Positions 1 through 9,294 of a stretch of 52,500 nucleotides of DNA are shown one piece after another; positions within the stretch are counted from its first letter, which is position 1, and the number at the start of each line of letters is the position of its first letter. Where the stretch lies: positions 299,093 through 351,592 of the forward strand of contig CAUYUJ010006546.1 in NCBI GenBank assembly GCA_963575745.1, given 5' to 3'. The position numbers and the translations under genes are program-made. The stretch comes from Prorocentrum cordatum. Lineage: Eukaryota > Sar > Dinophyceae > Prorocentrales > Prorocentraceae. The notes beneath the pieces were generated by a model. That model ran no database searches and was not told where the DNA came from. It worked only from the letters and a program-made list of their open reading frames with translations.

Positions 1-991
1 TACTACTACTACCTACTACTACTACTACTATTACTACTACTACTTACTACTACTACTACTGCTACTTACTACTACTTACTACTACGACTACTACTACTAC
101 CACCACCACTACTTACTACTACTCCTACTACTGTAGCTACTACTACTACTACTACTACTACTACTGCTGCTGCTGCTGATGCTGCTGCTGCTCTCCTCCT
201 CCCTCTCCTCCTCCTACTACTAATACTACTACTACTACCTATACTAGTACTACTAGTGCTGCTGCTTGTGCTAGCTGCTGCTGCTGCTGCTGCTGCTGCT
301 CTGCTCCTGCTCTGCTCCTGCTACTGCTACTGCTTACTGCTACTGCTACTACTACTACTACTCTACTGCTGCTGCTGCTGCTGCTGCTACTATACTACTA
401 CTACCACTACTACTACTACTATACTACTACTACTACTACTACGACTACGACTTACTACTACTTACTACTACTACTACTGCTGCTGCTACTACTACTACTA
501 GTATACCACGACTACTACTACTACTACTACTGCTGCTGCTACTACTACTACTACTACTAGTATTACCACGACTACTACTACTAGTAATAGTACGACTACT
601 TCTACTATTACTACTACTACTAGATCTAATACTACTACTACTACTATTCCTTTCCCCGCTACTACTACCACTACCACTACTACTGCTACTACTACTACTA
701 CCACTACTACTACTACTACTAATACTACTACTACTACTATTACTACCACTACTAGTACTATTCCTGCTACTATTGTCACCACCACTTCCATTACGTCAAC
801 TACTACACCTAGGACAGAGGCGTCCTACGACTACTACGGCCTACGACGGTCCACTACGACGCTACTATTGCTTCTACCTGCCAGTACGATTATCATTACC
901 ACTACCACATTCAAACCACCACCATCAATATTGGTACTAGCGCTACCACCACCTCCTAGTATTAGGACTATCCTTGCTACGACTACTAAGG

Positions 992-1055
<64 letters not shown>

Positions 1056-1194
1056 GACGACAGTTGTTTGTTCTACTACGACTACATTTGATATTCGTAG
1101 TATCGCTATCATTATTATTATTCCTACTACCGCTAATACTACCACTACTACCACGACTTCTACTAGCACTATTGCTACTGCTACGGCTGCGACG

Positions 1195-1234
<40 letters not shown>

Positions 1235-1620
1235 TGATTATTACTTTTATTACTAACCCCCTCACGACAATTACTACTGCTACAACGTATATTTGCAGTA
1301 TCTTTTCCTTAGTACTAGTACTACTGCTACGACTACGGCTGTTAGTGTCATTATAATTTTGGACGACTGCTACTACTACCACTACTCCGACGTCGGCTAC
1401 GACTACAATTACTATTACGACTCGTATTACTACTACGACTACTATTGATACTACCGCTACCCCTTCTACGACTAACATTTTTACTATTGTATTACTATTA
1501 ACACTACGCCTGACTACTACTGCCACTACGACTAGGGCTACTACTATGACATCTACCACTACTGCGATTATTACAATGCACACTAAGCACCTACCACTAC
1601 TAGTAGCACCGTTTCCCCCG
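1..1620. repeat. CTA/CTG triplet microsatellite, degenerate toward 3' end
   Basis: The first ~800 bases are almost pure TAC/CTA repeats with blocks of CTG, for example around 162-195, 275-300 and 370-390. From 800 to 1620 the same triplet persists with increasing substitution, with perfect ACT runs near 990-1050 and 1195-1232. Both strands stay open because the triplet lacks stops in some frames, so the poly-Leu, poly-Thr and poly-Val frames here are not genes. The array is cut by the window start. Confidence 0.95.
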
Positions 1621-1735
1621 TTTGATTCGACAGTCATTCGGGCGCACGACGCGGAATCAGGCAGAACCCTAGGAAGCAGCTCGGAGAAGGACCCAACCAT
1701 GTGCAGTTGTGAGTAATGCGCTTCTGATTATCGTC

Positions 1736-1970
1736 TTCGGTGTAGCTCCCTATGGGGCCGCGAAACGTGTGAGGGGTGTGCCGGACTTGGTGCGGCGGGC
1801 GCATGCGAACGCAGCCGCTGGAACCCGTTGTGGAGCTCCCTCTGAGGCCACGAAGCGTGTGAGGGATATGCCGGAATTGATGCGGCGGGCTCAGCCGCTG
1901 CGGCTTTGGGCCACGAAACGCGGGAGGGGTGTGCCGAGATGGATGCGGCAGGGGCGTGCGAACGCTCCCC
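1736..1970 (-). repeat. Short inverted arm of the 77-100 bp satellite family
   Basis: About three units carry AGCTCCCTATGGGGCC followed by CGAAACG (near 1743, 1833 and 1908). These are the reverse complement of the GGCCCCATAGGGAGCT core repeated from 2340 onward. The block is therefore the same satellite family in the opposite orientation, head-to-head with the larger array and separated from it by about 370 bp. Confidence 0.75.
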
Positions 1971-2212
1971 CGGGACCACCCCCCTGGACCACCCCCGGGG
2001 ACTTCGACCCGGGCCGCACCACCCCGTAGGACCTCCCCCCCGGCGGGGAAGGGTCAGCGGGAAGGGGGTTCCATCATTCGATGTACTTACGACACTGTTC
2101 AATCCCTCTTGTTTGTTTCTTTTGGCCCTCGAAGAAAACATCTTGCGAGCATTCGGGACACTTAGGGGCACGTGCGACATGGCAAAGCTGACAGCGCTCA
2201 AGTATTTGCGTT
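1971..2212. other. Spacer between opposed satellite arms
   Basis: The sequence is C-rich at the left, then mixed, without recognisable coding content. The open frame crossing it on the plus strand runs on into the satellite and is not supported as a gene. Confidence 0.4.
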
Positions 2213-4170
2213 TTTCCCCAACCATCCTGTGGTGTTGGGTTCTCGTTTTGAAGGGACGGTTCCCGCGTTCCTCCTCTCCTCTCCTCCTACCCTCCTCCCT
2301 CCTCCTCCTCCCTGCGTTTCACCCACCCATTACAACGTTTCGTGGCCCCATAGGGAGCCCCACCGAAGGTCCCAGTGCTACCGTCCGCATGCGTCCCCCC
2401 CACCAAGTACAGCGTTTCGTGGCCCCCTCCTCCCTCCTCCTTGCGTTTCACCCACCCAGTACAGCGTCTTGTGGCCCCATAGGGAGCCCCACCGAAGGTC
2501 CCAGTGCTACCGTCCGCATGCGTCCCCCCGCCCAGTACAGCGTTTCGTGGCCCCCCCTCTCCCTCCTCCCTGCGTTTCACCCACCCAGTACAGCGTCTTG
2601 TGGCCCCATAGGGAGCCCCACCGAAGGTCCCAGTGCTACTGTCCGCAGGCGTTCCCCCACCAACTACAGCGTTTCGTGGCCCCCTCCTCCCTCCTCCTTG
2701 CGTTTCACCCACCCAGTACAGCGTTTCGTGGCCCCGTAGGGAGCCCCACCGAAGGTCCCAGTGCTACCGTCCGCATGCGTCCTCCCACCCAGTACAGCGT
2801 TTCGTAGCCCCCCTCTCCCTCCTCCCTGCGTTTCACCCACCCAGTACAGCGTTTCGTGGCTCCATAGGGAGCCCCACCGAAGCCCCCAGTGCTACCATCA
2901 GCATGCGTCCCGCACACCCAGTGCGGCGTTTCGTGGCCCCATGGGGAGCCCCACCGAAGGTTCCAGTGCTACCGTTCGCGTGCGTCCCGCACACCGAGTA
3001 CAGCGTGTCGTGGCCCCAAAAGGAACCCCACCGACGGCCCCAGTGGGACCGTCCGCATGCGTCCCGGAAACACAATTTGGCATGGTTTCACCCACCCAGT
3101 ACAGCGTTTCGTGGCCCCATAGGGAGTTATGGAAGCTCCCAATGGGACCGTTCGCGTGCGTCCGGAAAACCGAATTTGGCATTTTCACCCACCCAGAGTG
3201 CAGCTTTTCGTAACCCCTTAGGGAGCTCCGCCGAAGGCCCCACTGCCACCGTCCGCATGCGTCCCGCGAGCCCACTTTGGCATTTTCACCAACCCAGTAC
3301 AGCGCGTCGTGGCCCCAAAGGGAGCTCCACCAAAGCCCCCAGTGGGACCCTCCGCATGCGACCCGAAAACCCAATTTGGTATTGTCACCCACCCAGTACA
3401 GCGCTTCGTGGCCCCATAGGGAGCTATCGAAGCCCCCAGTGGGACCGTCCGCATGCGTCCCGAAAACCTATTTTGTCATTTCCACACACTCAGTACGGCG
3501 TTTCGTGGTCCCATAGGGAATTCCACCGAAGCCCCAGTGACACCGCCCGCATGCGTCCCACACACCCAATTTGGAATGCTCACCCACCCAGTACAGCGTT
3601 TCGTGGCCCCCATAGGGAGCTCCACCGAAGCCCCCAGTGGGACCGTCCGCATGCGTCCCGAAAACCTAATTTGGCATTTTGTCACCCACCCAGTGCGGCG
3701 TTTCGTGGCCCCATAGGGAGTTCCACGGAAGCCCCCAGTGGGACCGTCCGCATGCGTTCCGAAAACCCAACTTGGTATTTTCACCTACCCAGTACAGCCT
3801 TTCGTGGCCCCAGTGAGCCCCCCAGTGGGACCGCCTGCATGCGCCCCACACGCTCCATGTGGATTTTTTCAACCACCCAGTGCAGTGTTTCGTGGCCCCA
3901 TAGGGAGCTCCACCGAAGCCCCCAGTGGGACCGCCCGCATGCGTCCCACACGCCCACTTCGGCGTTTCAACCTACCCAATAGAGCGTTTCGTGGCCCTAT
4001 AGGGAGTTCCACCGACGGCCCCGGTGCTACCGCCCGCATGCGTTCCCTCCAACCCAGTGCAGCGCTTCGTGGCCGCATAAGGAGCTTCACCGCACAATGC
4101 ATTCACAATTGCAGTACCTACATCTGCATATGGCTGGGTCTTTCGCCACGATATTTTTTCATGCAAATGT
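2213..4170 (+). mobile_element. Satellite-bearing repeat element, copy 1
   Basis: The left edge is CCCAACCATCCTGTGGTGTT and the right edge contains GCATATGGCTGGGTCTTTCG followed by a T-rich run. Both edges recur at 29768-31055 around a second array of the same family, which marks this as a discrete repeated element. The body is a tandem array built on a core reading CAGCGTTTCGTGGCCCCA, TAGGGAG, CACCGAAG and GTCCGCATGCG. Units are compound (~130 bp with pyrimidine filler) from 2330 to 2860 and ~95-110 bp afterwards. Open frames on both strands come from the repeat. The mobilisation mechanism is unknown. Confidence 0.8.
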
Positions 4171-4179
4171 ATATTCTGC

Positions 4180-5400
4180 GTAGAAAGAGGATGCTGTGCT
4201 GCCAGAGCCAGGCGTCCAGGCGACTGCGAGAAGTCTGGCGTCCATCGACGCGGTCCTCAAGATGATGAGCAAGAATAATACTTGTGCTGAGGACGGAATC
4301 GTCGCGGAGATGCTACAGGACAGCGGCGAGGTGATGCTCGACACCATTGCAAGCCTTATCTGCGATCTGTTGACTGGAAAAAGCCACGTGCCAGAGGTGT
4401 GGTGTAAGACAGAACTTGCAGTGCTACTCAGGAAAAGGAGACGCGACCCTCCCCCCAAATAGCGCCCCATTGCCATCATATCCATGCTCAGCAAATCCTG
4501 CAGATCTGTTTTAATGTCGCATATCGGTTCGATGTTGGATCGATTGAAGACGTCGGAAGAAATTTGCTTTCGAAAGGAATATGGGTGTGGCGACCTTATT
4601 CGCTGCATGAGAATGATCCCCGAAAAGAGTGTGGAATGGAGGAGTGGAACTGTGTGGGCTGCTTTGTTGGATTTAGAGAAAGCGTGCGACAAGATACTTC
4701 GTTCTGCTGTGTTCTTTCGTATCAAAGCAGCTGGGGTCAAATATTGCGATCTACGTGGGATGCAATATTTGTGCGCTCGGCATTCTGCTCTCGTGCAGAT
4801 CGACCCACACACCAAAAACATATACTTCGAATTCTTCGTGGCGTCAGACGGCGACTCTGTGTCACCGGCGCTATTTACAAACGCAGTCCGTGGAGCCATG
4901 TCAGAGCTTCGTGTGGATTGGGAAAGGAAAGGATATGGCATTGCTTTCGGGAGCAATTTCTGGGAAAAGACAGAATGACATACTCAATGTTTGCTGACGA
5001 CACGACGGTAGTTGCAAAATCAAAACAGGCGTTCGGGCAAATGTTAGCTGTCATTTCAGAGCGGTTCGGAGGCATGTCTTTGCAAATGAACGCAGACGAG
5101 TGCAACGTCCAGTGCGATGGCAAGAGAGCGCCGCCGGACAAGAAGATCGCTTTCGCAAAGGTGTCGTGCCCTGTGTGCTGCTGCGACAGAGGATTCAAAG
5201 TCCTTGGAATAATGGTCACCATGAGCGGGAATACAAACGTGGAGTTCGAGGCTCGGCTGACAAAGGGCTGGGCGAAAATGTTTAGTTTATTGCCGTTGCT
5301 AGCTGAGAAACACTCGCCCGAGGCTCGACGTCTCCGTCTCTTCGATGTCACTGTATCAAAACATGCTTATGGTGCGCAGATGCATGGAAACTCAGAGTGA
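4180..5400 (+). pseudogene. Non-LTR (LINE) reverse transcriptase fragment
   Basis: The conceptual protein shows the reverse transcriptase order of LINEs: DGIVAEML, then RPIAIISMLSK (finger motif), ALLDLEKACDKI (motif A region, D present), GDSVSPALFTNA (motif B region) and SMFADDTTVVAK (motif C, catalytic ADD). It is broken. An in-frame TAG at 4460-4462 lies just before RPIAI. The frame ends at TGA 4976-4978 and the ADD motif continues in another frame, so a frameshift lies near 4975. No endonuclease domain is visible upstream, so the copy is 5' truncated and starts next to the satellite element. Downstream, the frame ends at 5398. This is a decayed retrotransposon copy and unlikely to be expressed as an enzyme. 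Confidence 0.85.
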
Positions 5401-5574
5401 CACAAAAGAGGAAGCTGCGGAGCATGCGGCGACACATGCTGCGGAGGATGGTCGCGCCCCAGAGACACACCGACGAAAATTATGTGGCATGGATCAAGCG
5501 GGCCACACATATTGCAGAAACCGAAGCTAAACATGCCAACGTGCAGTGCTGCGTATAATCATTGAATCGCTTCG
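5401..5574. other. Probable LINE 3' remnant
   Basis: This short segment follows the last reverse transcriptase codons and precedes the G-rich minisatellite. It is probably the 3' end of the truncated LINE. No poly(A) tail is visible. Confidence 0.35.
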
Positions 5575-6215
5575 CTCACTTCGCCGGTCCATATTGCCTC
5601 GCCGCTTGGGGGCCGTGTTGGGGCCTCTTGGGGGCCTTTGGGGGGCACTTTTGAGGCCTCTTGGGGGCCGGGTTGGGGCCTCTTGGGGGACCTCTTGGGG
5701 CTTTTTGGGATGCCTCTTGGGGGCCGGGTTGGGACCTCATGGGGGCCTCTTGGGGCCTCCTGTGGACCTCTTGGGGCTGAAGACTGGGCGTTTCGATTCC
5801 TGGTCCCTGTCTTGGGCCCATCTTGGAGCTGTTTTGGGGCCATCTTGGGCCGTCGTGGGCGCCTCTTGGTCTGTCTTGGGGCCATATTGGACCGTTTTGG
5901 GACCCTCTTCTTGGGTCGTCTTGAGCGGTCTCCTCCTGGGCCGTCTTGGACCGTTGGGGAGCCGACAAGGCGAGAAGACCAAAATCTTTCAAAACCATTT
6001 TGTAACATTTACCCTCTTGGGGCTCTCTTGGGTGGCCTCTTGGTGGCCTCTCCGGGGGTCTTGTGCGCCTCGTGGGCCGTCTGGAAGCCATCGTGGGTGT
6101 CTCGGGCCGATTGTTCGACGACTCGGAACCCTCTTGGACCGTCTTGGGGGCTTCTTGGGGCTTCTTGGCGCGCTCTGTGGGGCCTGAGAGGCCGCGCCCA
6201 GGAGGAAAACCATCT
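5575..6215 (+). repeat. G-rich minisatellite (CTTGGGG family), array 1
   Basis: Repeats of GGGGGCC and CCTCTTGGGG alternate with CGTCTTGG variants, giving open frames rich in Leu-Gly-Trp-Ser or Pro-Arg-Lys. The unit is ~20-25 bp and degenerate. A related array in the same orientation is at 12150-12620. The long frames on both strands (including minus 5576-6409) are repeat artefacts. Confidence 0.8.
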
Positions 6216-6949
6216 CCGAGTAAAGCGTTGCCGGGGATCGGCCGGGGTATTTTTGATCCGGGGACCCCCAGGGGCGGCCCCGCGCGCGCGAACCAGAAAA
6301 CTTCTGAACTAGTTACGGGTGGTATAAGCACGCATTCGGCCCGTTGCGCTGGCGAATTTTCGCAAGCGAAGTAGCGTTGGGTGGGTGGGGGGATTGCGAA
6401 CGTGCCCATAGACAGGTGGGCGAGACGGGTGACATCATTGAAGACCGCGATTGGTAGAAAGCGCCTTCGGAAAAAAGGTACCGTATCGTGCCCAACCCGC
6501 TCGCGACCGGGATGCTTCGTCAGATGGGAAGATGATGCAGTGACTTTCGCTACCGAGTAAACTAGGAATCTTGGTTCGAAACAGCTGCGAATCTGGACGT
6601 GTGGTACGCACGCGCATGAGAGTATGTGATGCGCGCGGACCTCTGAGCCGAGCTGCCGCGGTCCTGTTCAGGGCCTGCGGCCTGCGCACCGGCGGCGGTG
6701 CGCTGGCCACCCGCACGGGCGGCCACGCCGGCATCTGTCCGGCGATGGCAGGTTTCGCTTCGCTTCGCTTCGCTTGCTTGTTCCAATTCCTTTGCGACGA
6801 CGACGGTTCAAAAGGAGGCTGGCGTATTTCGGTTTGGGTTGGGTTGGCCTCGCGTCGAAGAGCCTCTCACACACGCCGACTAGGTTGGCGGGTTTCTGTG
6901 TTGTGCGCGTTGCGGCTCGGAGCGCCTTCCTGACTGTTTCGATTGTTTT
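6216..6949. other. Unassigned GC-rich DNA upstream of first visible exon
   Basis: No domain or exon is recognised. A small TTCGC tandem (about five units) lies near 6752-6776. The minus-strand 390-codon open frame from 7840 to 6668 overlaps a coiled-coil exon, an inverted-repeat remnant and part of a short interspersed element, so it is treated as spurious. A promoter of the downstream gene could be here but nothing identifies it. Confidence 0.4.
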
Positions 6950-7069
6950 GCTCACTGTGCGGGCGGGCTTGCGAAAGTACGCCACAGCGCCCAGGGCGAC
7001 GCGCAGCTGCTGAAGAAGGTGGCCTCGCGCATGGGCGACTTCGAAGCGCAGGTCTCGAGCCAACTGCAG
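6950..7069 (+). CDS. Coiled-coil gene, putative exon 1 (partial)
   Basis: Frame 2 encodes HSAQGDAQLLKKVASRMG followed by DFEAQVSSQLQ, with hydrophobic residues in heptad-like spacing, typical of a coiled coil and unlike the repeats around it. A CAG|GT donor at 7051/7052 or a CAG|GC donor at 7069/7070 would end it in phase 0. The 5' boundary is not clear: acceptor-like AGs lie at 6976-6977 and 6986-6987. Assignment to the same gene as the exons at 14.4-38.2 kb is inferred from strand, phase and protein character. The true start of the gene is not seen and may be further upstream, outside recognisable sequence. Confidence 0.5.
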
Positions 7070-7466
7070 GCGCCCGGCGTCAAATTGAGGTTCGAGGGTC
7101 GAGGTTCGAGCTTTCGGGCGTTTTCGGGGGTGGTCGTCGTTTCTCGGTGGCTTTCCAGCCTCGGGATGTCTGCCAGCAGCTTCTCCTCGCCGAGTGCGCT
7201 CTGGGGGTGTCCACATCGTTCCGAACAGCCTCCGGAAAACCATGTTGGAACGTTTTTGGGAGTCCTGGGAACTCCTCGTCGCCACGGCCAGATTTCTTTC
7301 GAAGCTCCTGTGAGAATCCACGGTGGCGGGACGGGTCCAGGGAACGATTTCTGAGATGACGATACCTCCAGGTCCTGGTTTTGACGTTTTGACGTTTTCG
7401 GCTTTGGGATTCTGTTTCCCAGCCGAGTCAGGGCTTGGCCTACCTGACATGGACACGGAAACAATA

Positions 7467-7604
7467 GGTGCCATGCCCAGCCATACAAATTTGCCCAAAC
7501 CGACAGCTGCTGCGTTGGGCAGGTGGCTCTTTAGAGGAAATGGCCAACGTCCACGGCGACACCGACGGCGAGTCCAGTTCAAAGTGGGCAGTAACTGCCG
7601 CCGC
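7467..7604 (+). mobile_element. Degenerate MITE-like copy, relative of 41250-41398
   Basis: The interior GCCCAAACCGACAGCTGC and GTTGGGCAGG aligns with the better copy at 41250-41398 (CCCAAACCAACAGCGGCC, GTTGGGCAGG). The ends, GGTGCCATGCCCAGC and GTGGGCAGTAACTGCCGCC, are weaker inverted repeats than in that copy. It lies in the inferred intron between exons 1 and 2. Confidence 0.5.
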
Positions 7605-7621
7605 TCTTCGTTCCATTTCAG

Positions 7622-7675
7622 TCCGTGCAAGTTTTGACTGCGCTGAAGGACGCCGTTCTGGCCATTGGGAAAGGG
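7622..7675 (+). CDS. Coiled-coil gene, putative exon 2
   Basis: This is a small exon of 18 codons reading SVQVLTALKDAVLAIGKG. It is preceded by a pyrimidine-rich stretch ending TTTCAG at 7621 and followed by GTCGAG at 7676, so both borders are GT-AG and phase 0. Joining it to the exon at 14400 keeps the frame. The evidence is splice signals plus amphipathic residue pattern. A transcript would be needed to confirm it. Confidence 0.5.
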
Positions 7676-7816
7676 GTCGAGATCCCAGGGGCCCAGGGCC
7701 CACGTCACCAAAAGTGTGGGTCGTGTTCGGTGGGCTCTCTCGCCGCGGCTGACTTCGCCGATGCCGGTGCCCCTCCCAGGTCCTCGCCTTGTGGGGCTTC
7801 CTCTGGGGTCTCTCAC

Positions 7817-7969
7817 GAGGGGAAAAACACACAGACACAAATCATCGTCGATTCCCCAGAAAATCTAGGAAAATATGGGAAGTGGGGGGGAAGACAAAAA
7901 CCCAGAAAATATGGGAAAATACAGGGAATCCTTTTATTTGTGTGTATTGATTTGTGTGTCGCAGGGCCC
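7817..7969 (+). mobile_element. Short interspersed element, copy 1 of 3
   Basis: The element starts GAGGGGAAAAACACACAGAC, carries AGAAAATATGGGAAAATAC in the middle, and ends in TTTGTGTGTCGCAGGGCCC. The same ~155 bp sequence recurs at 33876-34029 (plus) and 40929-41080 (minus). The ends are imperfectly inverted (ACACACAGACACAA against TTTGTGTGT). Whether this is a SINE or a MITE is unresolved: no RNA polymerase III boxes and no clear target duplication were seen. Confidence 0.75.
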
Positions 7970-8396
7970 TATCAGTCTCGTCGCCAGGGTTCGCCTCGGG
8001 GCCCTGGTCAAAGCGCGCGCGCGTAGCGGCACTGCTTGGGCATCTCCTTGTCCCATCGGCGACCCCGCTGCGGGCGTTGGAGGTTGAACGCCGCCAGTGG
8101 CCCAGACGTAGCTACTGGAACGACGCCGTTCGTTCGAGGTCGAAGGGTCCACACAGTGTGAGAAGCCAGCGTTGGGGTCGTCGCGACCCGAGCCTGCCAC
8201 GCCCGCGCTGCTGCCTCTCGTTCGGGCCCGCCCCCCTCCCAGACAGGCGGCGTCCTGATTTTTTGATTCGCGGTCCCCCGAAGTCTTGACCCTTTCCCCA
8301 GCGCCAGTTTTTCATCCCGAGTCGCTTTTTGACGGTCCCTGGGCCCAGCGAGGGCCCCCATAGCCCGAAAACGGCCAAACACCTCCGTCCTTCTTC
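7970..8396. other. Unassigned intronic GC-rich DNA
   Basis: Nothing recognisable lies here on either strand. It sits between the short interspersed element and the TTG microsatellite. Confidence 0.4.
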
Positions 8397-8397
8397 T

Positions 8398-8458
<61 letters not shown>
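8397..8458. repeat. (TTG)n microsatellite
   Basis: About 20 uninterrupted TTG triplets, read as CAA on the minus strand. They create poly-Leu, poly-Asn and poly-Thr frames that are not genes. Confidence 0.97.
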
Positions 8459-9294
8459 CAGAACGCGAGCGTGTCTGGGCCCCCCCCCCACGGGGGACAA
8501 AAAAACCTTGTGGGGTGCCTATCCGCATCCCAGTGGTCTCACAGCCAGCTCGGCAGCTCACTCCCAGGGCCCCTGCGGGCCGACGCGGCCCGAAGCCCTC
8601 AGGGAAGGCGCGCCCGCGGAACGGACCTTTCTCCCGGGTCCCGCCGAGGAAAGGCCCACTTCGCCGGGGAAAGGCTCAGCTCGCCCGAGACGGCCCAAAA
8701 AGGCCAACAGACATCCCAGCAGGCCCCCCGGACGGATTCGCAGTGGCCACGATGGGGGGCAGGCAGAGAGTGGATGGGGGGGGGGCGGGGACGAGCTAAG
8801 GGAAAGGGGGCACGAGAAGGAGGAAGGGGAGGGCGGGGGGGAGTGGAGTGGAGGGGGAGGAGGAGGCTGAAACAGGAGACTGAGATGCAGCTCTCAGCTG
8901 GCAGCAGTTCCGCGTACACCGATTGCCTGCCGCCCTTCTCCGGCGCTGGAGCCTGAAACCTCGCACCTGGCTTCCCCGCGCGCGTGGGGTAGCCCTGGGA
9001 CTGAAATGAGAGGGGGTACGCTGTCCCTTGTCCGGGCCAGACGCGTTGGTATGTTCGCATATCAGAGCGAGGAGGCCAACCGGTCTTACACCATCCTGGG
9101 TGCGTTGGTGAAGTGGGATTCTGTGGCCTGGATTTTGCTTGGTTGTTTTGTTCCCAACCTTCTTGCGTTGGGTACTCTTTTTGAATAGAGCACTGCGGTC
9201 GCACACTTTCATTCCTTCCTGCCCCCTCTCCCCTTCTCTCCTGCCTCTCACTGCGCTCCTTCCTGCGTGCCAGCTTACCTCGTACCTGGCCGTC
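8459..9294. other. Unassigned intronic DNA with G-rich stretch
   Basis: The segment contains a purine-rich run at about 8755-8870. No exon with convincing borders was found. A short lysine/glutamate-rich frame near 8867 (LKQETEMQL) was considered but lacks splice signals. Confidence 0.35.

Noticed and set aside
256-1700. Long Leu/Val/Thr-rich open frames on both strands
   Set aside because: They result from stop-free CTA/CTG triplets. No start context, domain or codon structure.
4180-5400. Functional reverse transcriptase gene
   Set aside because: In-frame TAG at 4460 and a frameshift near 4975. No endonuclease domain.
6668-7840. Minus-strand 390-codon open frame
   Set aside because: It overlaps a plus-strand coiled-coil exon, an inverted-repeat remnant and part of a short interspersed element. 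The composition is Arg/Pro-rich without a domain.
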